Position numbers and translations under genes: made by a program. The notes under the pieces were generated by a model. The model was not told the DNA's origin and did no database searches. It saw nothing but the letters and a program-made list of their open reading frames with translations. This document shows positions 23,280-31,941 of a stretch of DNA of 64,000 nucleotides, piece after piece. Origin of the DNA: GCA-2705995 sp965661625 (lineage in GTDB: Bacteria > Bacteroidota > Bacteroidia > Flavobacteriales_G > Salibacteraceae); contig CBFIEM010000005.1 in assembly GCA_965661625.1 (NCBI GenBank), forward strand, positions 1 to 64,000. Reading direction: 5' to 3'. The first letter of the stretch is position 1; each line of letters opens with the position of its first letter.

Positions 23280-26200
23280 AGAGTTTTCCAATTTTTTCGA
23301 ATTGATTCAACACCCATTTGAAAGCGTCTAAGTACAACATTATTATAAGGGTCAAAGTCATTCCCCAAATCACAATTATATTAAACCAATAGGTGTCGAA
23401 CTGATTCCCAAATAAAAGTTTGTTCGGGGAGAAAAAATGGCTGCGATAACTTTTGGCATCTTGAAAAACCGGACTTTCTTGCTGAATTAAATGTCCATTG
23501 ACTTCTACAATTTTATTGAGTTCAGCCTTGTTCAATACCATATCTGACAAACCTTCATTCACATAATGCTGCTTTAAGGCATTAAAGTATCCTGATGTAT
23601 CAACTTCAGACTCTATTTTAGCAATCTTGTAGTCACGTTCATCGAGTGCGTCGAGGTACTTCGTGTTTAGGGACTTTTTCAAGTCTTTTAAGTATGCATT
23701 TAGTAAAGTAATGTCTCCTTGGGTAAGCTGAAGCGTATCTTCAATTCGTTCCAATGGAAATGCGGGAAATGGAACACTTTTATCCATGTAGCGCAACTCG
23801 TTTAATACAACTTTGCGTGCCCTTTCTGCTTTTTTCTTACCTGCATTTTTTTCGATTACCGCCATGCGAGCTTCTAACTCGGGTATCCAATATGAACGGT
23901 GGAAGTTAATTTGGCTTATTTTTTTGTCAACATCGAACAGCCGTTCTTCAACAGGGTTATTCTTAAATTGATTGACAGCTAAAGCTTCAAAGGCCCATCG
24001 CGAAGCCATAATTTCCCCAATAAAAGGAACGTGTGAACGCGAACTGATGCTAGGGTTTAATTTATCGAACTTGACAATAACACCGCTGAATATAAGCTGC
24101 GGAATGATGAGAAAAGGGATCAAAATATAAATGGTAACTGCACTATTAAAAGCTGAAGAAATATTTAGCCCTAATAAATTGGCAAAGCAGGCTGTTGAGA
24201 ATAGAATACCGAAGTAATCCCAAAACATACCATCAACTTCCATGATTGCATTACCAACAAGAATAAAGGAGAGTGATTGAATAGCCGAAAGGGTAAACAT
24301 GATCAGTATTTTCGACCAGAGGTATGACCCTTTAGATAAGTTCAGGAATCGCTCCCTTTTACGAATCCTACGATCTCTAATAATCTCTTCCGCACTTACA
24401 GTTAACCCAATAAATAAAGACACAACAACTGCCATAAAAAGGTAGGCAGGTAGGTTGTCATTGCTGATAAAGCGGTAAGCATGTGTAACCGGGTCATCGT
24501 TAGCCGAAAATTTAATGAAATAGGATAGAATAAGTGCAAGGATAGGAGCTTCTAAGAAGTTTATCGCTACGTATTGGTTGTTCGTCAGCTTGGATAGAAC
24601 ATCGCGCTTTAAAAAGATTAAAAACTGACTGAGGAGAGAAGGCGTAGAGAGCGTGCTTTTTGGGGAGTCTAAATTGGTGGAGTGCAGTTTATCATTGCCA
24701 TCGCGTTGAATAGTTTCTAAAAATAACGCATTCCACTCCTTAGGGCTCGTTTTTCGCTTTTCAGTGGCATTTCCATATTCGTCTAGCACTTTGCTCTCTA
24801 TGATGTTAAAGATTTGCTCGGGGTTAACATTTCCGCAAATTTGGCACTCACTAACATCACTATGAACATGATTAATTTGACGCTTAAAATGCAATACGCT
24901 GTCAAGAGGATCACCATAGAAAATTGGATACCCTCCCAAATCCAGTAAAAGCAATTTATCAAACATTTTGAATATCTCTGAACTCGGTTGATGGATGACA
25001 ACGAAAACAAGCTTACCCTTAAGTGAAAGCTGTTTTAGCAAGTCCATAATGTTTTCGGAATCACGAGATGACAGTCCTGATGTCGGTTCATCAACGAAAA
25101 GAACAGAGGGTTCGCGTATTAATTCTAACGCTATATTAAGTCGCTTTCGCTGTCCACCTGATATTACTTTTTGAATAGGGTTTCCTACCTTCAAGTTTCG
25201 TGTTTCTGGCATTCCGAGCATCGTTAACAGCTCATCAACCATCCGTTCAATTTCATCATTAGGCGTGTCGGCAAAGCACAACTGTGCATTGTAATACAAG
25301 TTTTGAAAAACAGTTAAGTCTTCAATTAGTAAATCGTCTTGAGATACATAGCCTATTACACCTTTCAATTGGTTCTTCTGCCTATGGATGTCCAAACCAT
25401 TGATAGTTACAGCCCCTTCTGTTGGTGTATGAATACCATTTAGTACATTGAGTAAGGTAGATTTACCAGCTCCACTTCCCCCCATAATACCAATCAATCG
25501 ACCACCAGGTTCCTGAAATGATAAAGAATGAAGTCCGCGCTTACCATTTGGAAAATCAAAGGCTATTGCTTTTGCTTCATAACGAATTTCTCCGTCAGCC
25601 TGTTCAGTTAAAAAGCGTGAAGCAATATCACTGTAATAGAGTGTTTTGGATATGTCTCCTCGAATACTTGAGCCTTGGTTGAAAATATAGAAAACGTCAG
25701 CCTTAAGGAGCTGACCATTCAGGTAGAGTGCTTTATTACTGAAATGACGAAACACATATAAGTTTACACTTTCTACATAAAGGAACATTCCATAATTTTC
25801 AAAATTTGGAAGTTCATACCATTTAGACTTGCCTTTTTGTTTGGCACTAATCTCCATCACTTGCTCACCTTCTGGAATCGTATCAAGGTCACTTTTAGCA
25901 AAAGCTAGGCAGTCATTAAGCTCTTTTTCAGGCACATTGAATATATCGCATAGAATATGCAGGAATGATAACTCGTGAGATGAGATATTTCCATCCGCAA
26001 AGATGTATTCGAGCAGACGCACCAACACGATAACTTTTTGCTTTTGGATCAGACTTTCATTGATTGCCTGACAAATGGATTTAACGTGCTGGGAGTCGAG
26101 TCCACTTTCATCATTCTTGGAATGAAAGGCCACGATATTCTCGTCATACAACTTGAGGTAGGCAGGAACTAAATCACTGTTGAGCTCATTATTCAAAAAT

Positions 26201-26295
26201 TCCTCAACAATTGATCTACTCTCATTTGTTAAGTCATCGTCACTTGATGCCAGTGCAAATAGCTGCATCAAGGCTTTTAGTAGTTGTTCGCTCAT
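23269..26295 (-). CDS. TerB-like/ABC transporter fusion (ABCG-type half transporter)
   Basis: A 1008-residue protein. Residues ~1-130 form a TerB-like helical domain, ~160-240 an FHA-like beta domain, then an ABC ATPase with Walker A GGSGAGKST, signature SGGQRKRLNIALE and Walker B VLFVDEPTSGLS, and a C-terminal ABC-2-type membrane domain whose last two helices are separated by a ~200-residue soluble insertion. The order ATPase before membrane domain is that of ABCG transporters. The architecture recurs in Bacteroidota; the substrate is unknown. It follows the truncated flavoprotein gene by 3 bases and would be cotranscribed with it, so the upstream deletion may also remove its promoter. Confidence 0.88.
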   Translation of the reverse strand: MSEQLLKALMQLFALASSDDDLTNESRSIVEEFLNNELNSDLVPAYLKLYDENIVAFHSKNDESGLDSQHVKSICQAINESLIQKQKVIVLVRLLEYIFADGNISSHELSFLHILCDIFNVPEKELNDCLAFAKSDLDTIPEGEQVMEISAKQKGKSKWYELPNFENYGMFLYVESVNLYVFRHFSNKALYLNGQLLKADVFYIFNQGSSIRGDISKTLYYSDIASRFLTEQADGEIRYEAKAIAFDFPNGKRGLHSLSFQEPGGRLIGIMGGSGAGKSTLLNVLNGIHTPTEGAVTINGLDIHRQKNQLKGVIGYVSQDDLLIEDLTVFQNLYYNAQLCFADTPNDEIERMVDELLTMLGMPETRNLKVGNPIQKVISGGQRKRLNIALELIREPSVLFVDEPTSGLSSRDSENIMDLLKQLSLKGKLVFVVIHQPSSEIFKMFDKLLLLDLGGYPIFYGDPLDSVLHFKRQINHVHSDVSECQICGNVNPEQIFNIIESKVLDEYGNATEKRKTSPKEWNALFLETIQRDGNDKLHSTNLDSPKSTLSTPSLLSQFLIFLKRDVLSKLTNNQYVAINFLEAPILALILSYFIKFSANDDPVTHAYRFISNDNLPAYLFMAVVVSLFIGLTVSAEEIIRDRRIRKRERFLNLSKGSYLWSKILIMFTLSAIQSLSFILVGNAIMEVDGMFWDYFGILFSTACFANLLGLNISSAFNSAVTIYILIPFLIIPQLIFSGVIVKFDKLNPSISSRSHVPFIGEIMASRWAFEALAVNQFKNNPVEERLFDVDKKISQINFHRSYWIPELEARMAVIEKNAGKKKAERARKVVLNELRYMDKSVPFPAFPLERIEDTLQLTQGDITLLNAYLKDLKKSLNTKYLDALDERDYKIAKIESEVDTSGYFNALKQHYVNEGLSDMVLNKAELNKIVEVNGHLIQQESPVFQDAKSYRSHFFSPNKLLFGNQFDTYWFNIIVIWGMTLTLIIMLYLDAFKWVLNQFEKIGKLFKR

Positions 26296-26298
26296 AAG

Positions 26299-27732
26299 TT
26301 AATTGGCAATTGGAGTAGTAGACGGTTTGGTTTCGAAATTAAGGTTTTCGATTCGACCATCCTTAGAAACGCGATAACACTTTAGGTGATTGTTAAATAC
26401 TTCAGGCTTAATAATTGATTTACCCATGAGCATGCGTGCACATTCTTGAATTCCTTCTGGTATACTTGGATGGGGGTGGATTAGCTCGGCAAGCACCTTT
26501 ACACTGGCGTTCATTGAAACCAACAGCGCTATCGCTTGAACCGTTGAAGAGGCATGATTTCCTATTACGCGCAGGCCCAAGAGTGTCATTTCCTCATCAT
26601 CTGAAACCAAGACTTTAATAAAACCATTCACTTTTCGCATTGCAACTGCTCGGTTCACATACCTGTAATTCATTGAAGCTAAACGATAGGCGACCCCTTT
26701 TTGTCTAGCTTGTGTTTCATTCATTCCAACACTTGCAACCTCAGGGTTTAGGAACATTATTGTGCTTATGTTCTGATATATCAGGGGTTTGTTATGCTCA
26801 CCGAACATGCGCTCTACAGCATGTCTCCCTTCCAGTTCTGCTACATTAACAAGTGCAATGTCGGCAGTAAAATCTCCAACAGCATATATGTTTGGAATAT
26901 TCGTTTGGGTATCTTCATCTTCAGCAAACCCTCTATTGTTGAGTGTTACGCCAACCGATTCCAAACCAAGGTTTTCTGTATTTGGAACCCTACCTACAGA
27001 AATGAGGGCTTTTTGAACTGTTCTGATTTCTGAGCGGCCATCTGCAAACGAGAGGGTATATTCTACCTCTCCGTTTTTATTTTCCATTTTTTCCAAACTA
27101 GCTCCTCGATGAATGTGAACGCCGTTGGCTTCTAAGTTTTTTGCTACCAGCCCTGCTACATCTTCATCTTCAAAAGGCAAGATGCGGTCAGCTTTGTCAA
27201 TGAGGTATACTTTAGTTTTACCATAATTGCTGAATATTGTTGCGAACTCACAACCTATTACACCAGCCCCTAATATTACAATGCTTTTAGGAAAGTTGTC
27301 CATTCGCGAAACACCGTCGCTCGTTACAATTGTCTTTTCATCTATGGGGATTTCTGGAAGGTACCTCGGTCTACTCCCTATTGCTAGCACTATGTTTTCA
27401 CAACTGATTTGGGTGTCAGGCTCATCACCAGAATAGGTGATTTCTACCGTATGCTTATCCAGCATTTTTCCGTGTCCATTGTAAAATGAAACTTTTCCTT
27501 TTCGAATGAAATAGTCGAGTTGTTCTTTAAGCTGACTGTAGCGGGTATTTACAGCTTTATGCATTTCATTTACCACAGCATTGTAATTGAGTTCACTATC
27601 AAAAACTGTGAACCCCATGTCTTGTGACTTGGTAACTTTGAAGTTTTCGCTCATCTCCCAAAGCGTTTTTGATGAAAGAGCGCCATCGAAAATTCCCGCA
27701 CCCCCAACTTTTTTTCGCTCTACTAGCGCCAC
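26299..27732 (-). pseudogene. NAD(P)/FAD-dependent disulfide-reductase-like flavoprotein, N-terminally truncated
   Basis: Class I pyridine nucleotide-disulfide oxidoreductase relative (dihydrolipoamide dehydrogenase/SthA type). The 477 residues from a GTG at 27732 contain the central NAD-binding motif ILGAGVIGCEFA, the second FAD segment YAVGDFT and the C-terminal dimerisation domain with HPHPSIPE. In the redox position it reads GGAGIFDGALSSK, so no CxxxxC disulfide. The N-terminal FAD-binding strand and GxGxxG are missing: in frame, only LDFGKR precedes the GTG, then foreign sequence and a stop at 27775-27777. No ATG is available. It is either a pseudogene or an assembly join; about 25-30 residues are lost, and FAD binding should fail. 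Confidence 0.8.
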
Positions 27733-27764
27733 ACGCTTTCCAAAATCAAGCGTCGTTAGATTAC

Positions 27765-28271
27765 ATGAAAACGGTTAAAGTTTTAGCCGAAGAAGTTGGG
27801 TTTAATGAGGTTTATGCCTCAGATAAAATGTTTGAGCGCTTTGAAAAAAACTTAGGAAATCAAGATGAAATTTTGAGCATTCTTATCGACATTCAAGAAA
27901 AAACAGATGCCTATATCGAAGATAATGAACAACAGGATGAAGCACTGATGATTTTTACTGGCGCATGGGTTGAAGGAATGTACCTGGGTGTAAACGCAAT
28001 GCCGACTAAAGAAAAGAGTAAAATAACCATCCGTATTATTGAGCAGATGACTGTTCTGGATAACATGCTAGTTGGTTTAAAGCGTATCAATCGCAAAAGT
28101 CCTGAGTTGATTGAAGTCGGGAAAGCACTGGAAAGTTTATACCGTTTTTACAATAACCTTCCAGAAGTAAAGGATTATGATGGTCCTTTGAGTCAAATGG
28201 ATATCGAATATAGTAACCTCAATGAAATGGCAGATCGAATCACGACTATTCGTGAGTTGATTGTGAAATAA
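27765..28271 (+). CDS. Conserved Bacteroidota protein of unknown function, probably 5'-truncated
   Basis: The 168 residues from ATG 27765 start MKTVKVLAEEVGF and include a glycine/tryptophan segment FTGAWVEGMYLGV. From memory, relatives in other Bacteroidota are about 270 or more residues, begin with a lipoprotein or signal peptide, and have this Tyr-x-x-x-Val-Lys-x-Leu-Ala segment well inside the protein. Here no signal peptide is present, and sequence upstream of the ATG is simply the antisense of the flavoprotein gene. The 5' part therefore seems to have been lost in the same event that truncated the flavoprotein. Function unknown. The next gene follows 9 bases later. Confidence 0.6.
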   Translation: MKTVKVLAEEVGFNEVYASDKMFERFEKNLGNQDEILSILIDIQEKTDAYIEDNEQQDEALMIFTGAWVEGMYLGVNAMPTKEKSKITIRIIEQMTVLDNMLVGLKRINRKSPELIEVGKALESLYRFYNNLPEVKDYDGPLSQMDIEYSNLNEMADRITTIRELIVK

Positions 28272-28280
28272 TTGTTTTAG

Positions 28281-28946
28281 ATGATGATGACTATGAAAAA
28301 TATGAAACTTTACTTATTGGCTTTTGCCATTGGATTCAGTTTTAGCTTGCAAGCACAAGAGGAAGAAGGATGGGAAAACTCAGAATGGGAAGAAGAGTCC
28401 TGGGAAGAAGGTTCTTGGGAAGAGAGTGGAAGTAGCTGGGAAGAGAGCAGTAGCTCAGAGGATCGATGGGGTAATGAGCCTAAGGAGAAAAAATCTACGG
28501 TAAACAACTCTTGTGATCGCACTGCATTACGTAAGAAAGTAAAGGCCGAATTAAGTCCTTTTCGCTATTGCAATTCGAATACTACTACGATTACATTTAG
28601 AAAGCATCCACAACGTGTTCAGGTAGTGGTGCCAGTTTACTACGATTTGCAGCACCTATTAATTTTTAATACCGAAGGCTTGTCGCAAGGAGTGATCATC
28701 AAGGTTTTTGATGAGCAACCCGGTAAACGCAACCGCGAACCAATATTTCAAGCTGGAACAGATGAGAAACAAGTGATTTTTGAAACGCCAGAGGATTTTA
28801 AGGCACGAAAGCTCTTTATTGAATACATCGTTCCTCCTGTAGACACCGAAACTCCTGAAATGACAGAGCGCGGATGTGCAGTGTTTATGATGGGGTACAT
28901 TGATGAAGCTTTTCAAGATTTAGCGAAAGAAGCCACTGCTAAATAG
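28281..28946 (+). CDS. Secreted protein with Trp-Glu-Glu-rich repeat region, function unknown
   Basis: A 221-residue protein with a signal peptide ending at SLQAQEEE. Residues ~27-60 are a low-complexity acidic stretch of imperfect five-residue units around SWEEG/SWEES; the remainder (from about residue 75) is a compact domain with two cysteines and beta-rich segments such as VVVPVYYDLQHLLIF. I do not recognise the family. Start codons at 28281, 28284, 28287, 28293 and 28302 are all in frame; 28293 or 28302 gives the most regular signal peptide. A hairpin terminator follows 26 bases after the stop. Confidence 0.65.
   Translation: MMMTMKNMKLYLLAFAIGFSFSLQAQEEEGWENSEWEEESWEEGSWEESGSSWEESSSSEDRWGNEPKEKKSTVNNSCDRTALRKKVKAELSPFRYCNSNTTTITFRKHPQRVQVVVPVYYDLQHLLIFNTEGLSQGVIIKVFDEQPGKRNREPIFQAGTDEKQVIFETPEDFKARKLFIEYIVPPVDTETPEMTERGCAVFMMGYIDEAFQDLAKEATAK
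28360..28461 (+). repeat. Imperfect 15-base coding repeats (TGGGAAGA-based)
   Basis: At least five copies of TGGGAA(G/A)A at roughly 15-base spacing encode the Trp-Glu-Glu units of the secreted protein. The copies vary at synonymous and Ser/Gly codons, so they are not a fresh expansion. Confidence 0.6.
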
Positions 28947-28972
28947 TCGGCTTTGCTCTGCAACAGTTAAAG

Positions 28973-29000
28973 GCGTTACCTAAGGGTGTCGCTTTTTTTT
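28973..29000 (+). terminator. Rho-independent terminator after the WEE-repeat gene
   Basis: GCGTTACC and GGTGTCGC pair (one T-T mismatch, one G-T pair) around a TAAG loop and are followed by eight T. It is the only clear intrinsic terminator at a convergent gene boundary in this window; the gap to the T9SS adhesin gene is 159 bases. Confidence 0.65.
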
Positions 29001-29105
29001 GCTTAATAACGACTATACGAGGCTTTAATATGCCGGGGTAAACATGATGCGCTGAGAATTCTTGCTCCGGTTACTTTTGAGTTTTCCAGCATTGTAATGA
29101 ATAAC

Positions 29106-31769
29106 TTATTTGTACATGGTTACCGTACCTTCTTGCTTCTTGATAGCTCCGTTGATATCCTTGAATTGGAGCTTCCAAAAGAAAATAGACTGGCTAGAAT
29201 TTCCGTCGACACCATCTGCATCCCAGGCTTCATTGGGGGTAGTGGAATAAAATACAACATGTCCCCAACGGTCATAGATTATCAACTCGTACTCGGTAAT
29301 CAAGCGTTCGGTAATAATGGGGGCAAAGGTTTCATTTAACCCATCTCCATTTGGAGTAAAAGCATTTGGCACATAAACTACAGGGAATTCAAAACGCGCC
29401 TGTATCATTCCATAAGCAGTATCGCTGCAGCCAAACGAATTAAATGCTACGTGTTGTACGTCATATGAACCACTATCTCGAAAGTCGAATGTGAAAGACT
29501 CTGAGTTGCTAACGCGCACACCATTGATACGCCACTCCCAATCTACGGCATTTAGTGTTGTTCCAGTAAATGATGCATAAGGCGATGAAATGGTTGTTAC
29601 TTCATCAGGTGTAGAGGTAAAGCGGGCATTTGGTGAAGGATTTATGATAACAGCAGCGGTGTCTGTTCGAACACTATCACACACAGCAGAGGTGATTTGA
29701 AGTGTAAAGTCATAGGTGCCCGTATCTGGATATTGATGCAGCAACACTTGGTTTTGAATAAATCCAGCCGAACCATCACCGAAATATGCAAGGTAAGTTG
29801 ATGCAGGGTCGTAAAAATCCAACATAAACCTTACTGGTGTATTTTCACAGACTGGATCAATGATGCTATAAGTATGTGCCCTGAATGTATCTACAAAAAC
29901 AATTACTGAATCAACTAATGGAGAAGTATTGCAACCATCATCAACAGTAACGTAATATGTAGTAGTTGTATCCGGACCTGCAATGGTATTACTCTGGTTA
30001 GAACCGTCACTCCAACTGTAAGTGTAATTACCATCCCCACCAACGGCATTTACGACCATAACAGTAGAGTCTCCTATGCAATAAATAGGGTCAGGACTGG
30101 TAGTAATGAACATCGTGTCATATACATTGATTGTGGTAGTAGTTGATGTTCCAGGACAGTTCAAGCTATCTGTAACCGAAACTGTATATGCCGTTGTGGT
30201 TCCAGGAGAAATAGTTATGCTCGTTGTTGTATCACCATTGCTCCAATTGTAAGTATACCCTCCATTTCCACCACTGGCATTTGCAGTTAAAATAGTAACG
30301 TCTCCAATGCAGGCCTGTGAAGGAGGGATCGCCTGAACATTGATACTATTAGGTTCTGAAATAGTAAGTTGGGTTGTTGCGGAACAATTTCCACCATCCG
30401 AAATGGTCACAATGTAGTTGCCTGCACACATGTTTGGACGATAAGCTCCGTTGTACCCACCTGACCAAGAGTACGTGTATTGACTGGTTGCATGTGGAAT
30501 AATGATGGTTGTTTCACCATCACATACGCCACGGCAAGTAGCACTCGTTGTACTTAAAGATATTCCATTTAAAATTCCTACAGTAACCACGGCGCTGCCG
30601 CTTAGAGAAACAGAACAACCAAGCCCATTTGAGGCGGTGAAAATACTCCAAGTTCGCGTACTATTGCCGGAGGATACAATTACTGGTTGGCCAGTGTTGA
30701 TATCATTGCCATTTTGATCGATGGTATAATTTACCAAGTTAGTTCCATCGAACAACTGAATGTTAAAAGGCCCTTGGCCGGATGATACGCTTATGGGTAA
30801 GGTCACAGGAGTATTTGCACAAACTACAGTGTCTCCACTTATCTCCATTATAATCGAATCAACTACAGTATGCGTAAATGAACGTGTATATGAAGTTCCA
30901 CAAGTGTCTGTAACAGTTACTGAATAGTTTGTATTCGATAGAGGAGTTGAAACAGGATTAAAAATGGTACTGTCGCTTAAGCTAACCCCAGGACTCCACT
31001 CGTATATATCACCATAAGGAGCAGTTACTTGCACTGAAGCACCTTGACAGTCGTAAACATCAGGCATTACATCGATGTAGGAAATGTAGTTTAAGCATAC
31101 GGATTGCACGTTGGCATTAGCACCTGATGATGCGGAGAAACCCCAATAAACATTAGGGTCGCCAAAGAAAAAGTCTTGAATAATATTTCCATTGTACTGC
31201 AAACGAAGATCACAGTCAAACCAAACCGAGAATACTTGTGCAGCTTGGTCCCATTTGATGTGCAAATCATGAGCGAGGCTGTCTTCAATGTTACCTCCGT
31301 TAGTAAGTGCACTTACCGGACCTAAAATATTGTTGGCAGAAGCATGATTAAGGGTCGCATTTCTGCTTAAAGCCATGTGGTCTAAACCAATATCATTCTT
31401 TGCATTATTGCTATCTGTATCAATCTCGACAACCATGGAAGGGTTTGTCCCTGATATCCCGAGATTTCCAGCTCCAGATACGTTTACACCATTGCTAAAT
31501 TGTTGAAATGCGAAAGCAATTCCATCGCCTCCAAGAGTATCTTGGCCACCCAGGTTAACCGAAGCATAAATTTCAAACCCATTCTGGAGATTAATGAGGT
31601 TAGAGCTCCAAATAGAACCATTTACAAAATTACCTCCACTCGTTAGCTGGTAACAGTCACTTCCGAGCGCCGTTGCAGAACCATTAAGGTTAAACTGCGC
31701 ACTTGCGCCTGACATTAATGTCACCAGAAAAACGGGTATTAGAAGTGCCTTTTTTATGCTCATAGCCAT
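29106..31769 (-). CDS. L-type lectin/PKD adhesin with T9SS type B sorting domain
   Basis: An 887-residue secreted protein: signal peptide (to ~residue 24), an L-type (legume-like) lectin domain (~25-235, with LGGDGIAFAFQ and MVVEIDTDSN), several Ig/PKD and SprB-like repeats (~240-770, recurring YTYSWSxG and YTVSVTD) and a C-terminal gliding-motility-associated domain of type B (YVPNAFTPNGDGLNETF, YDRWGHVVF, GTVTMYK). The last domain is the signal for export across the outer membrane by the type IX system. The protein should be on the cell surface and bind glycans. It is encoded alone; ATG 31763 is an alternative start. Confidence 0.93.
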   Translation of the reverse strand: MAMSIKKALLIPVFLVTLMSGASAQFNLNGSATALGSDCYQLTSGGNFVNGSIWSSNLINLQNGFEIYASVNLGGQDTLGGDGIAFAFQQFSNGVNVSGAGNLGISGTNPSMVVEIDTDSNNAKNDIGLDHMALSRNATLNHASANNILGPVSALTNGGNIEDSLAHDLHIKWDQAAQVFSVWFDCDLRLQYNGNIIQDFFFGDPNVYWGFSASSGANANVQSVCLNYISYIDVMPDVYDCQGASVQVTAPYGDIYEWSPGVSLSDSTIFNPVSTPLSNTNYSVTVTDTCGTSYTRSFTHTVVDSIIMEISGDTVVCANTPVTLPISVSSGQGPFNIQLFDGTNLVNYTIDQNGNDINTGQPVIVSSGNSTRTWSIFTASNGLGCSVSLSGSAVVTVGILNGISLSTTSATCRGVCDGETTIIIPHATSQYTYSWSGGYNGAYRPNMCAGNYIVTISDGGNCSATTQLTISEPNSINVQAIPPSQACIGDVTILTANASGGNGGYTYNWSNGDTTTSITISPGTTTAYTVSVTDSLNCPGTSTTTTINVYDTMFITTSPDPIYCIGDSTVMVVNAVGGDGNYTYSWSDGSNQSNTIAGPDTTTTYYVTVDDGCNTSPLVDSVIVFVDTFRAHTYSIIDPVCENTPVRFMLDFYDPASTYLAYFGDGSAGFIQNQVLLHQYPDTGTYDFTLQITSAVCDSVRTDTAAVIINPSPNARFTSTPDEVTTISSPYASFTGTTLNAVDWEWRINGVRVSNSESFTFDFRDSGSYDVQHVAFNSFGCSDTAYGMIQARFEFPVVYVPNAFTPNGDGLNETFAPIITERLITEYELIIYDRWGHVVFYSTTPNEAWDADGVDGNSSQSIFFWKLQFKDINGAIKKQEGTVTMYK

Positions 31770-31941
31770 ATTTGGCGCAATTTACGACTTATCCAAGAAA
31801 ATTGGGTCTTTGAAAAACGTGTTTTACCAACAATTAAACGGTGAGAATTTGAATTGGTTGTTTCATTGTCAAGTCAATTCTTTTGGTTGGTCAAATCTTG
31901 TTTTTAACTTGACGCACTGCAGGAATATTAAAGCTACAAAT

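Noticed and set aside
23269..26295. Tellurite resistance gene
   Set aside because: The TerB-like domain is one part of an ABC transporter; no other ter genes are present.
30502..30717. Plus-strand open frame inside the adhesin gene
   Set aside because: It is a shadow of the repetitive minus-strand coding sequence, with no start signal or domain content. The same applies to the many other short frames opposite or within the listed genes.
31756..31941. N-terminal extension of acetyl-CoA synthetase by 62 residues
   Set aside because: The extension overlaps the divergent adhesin gene and has no family counterpart; the ATG at 31942 gives the normal length.
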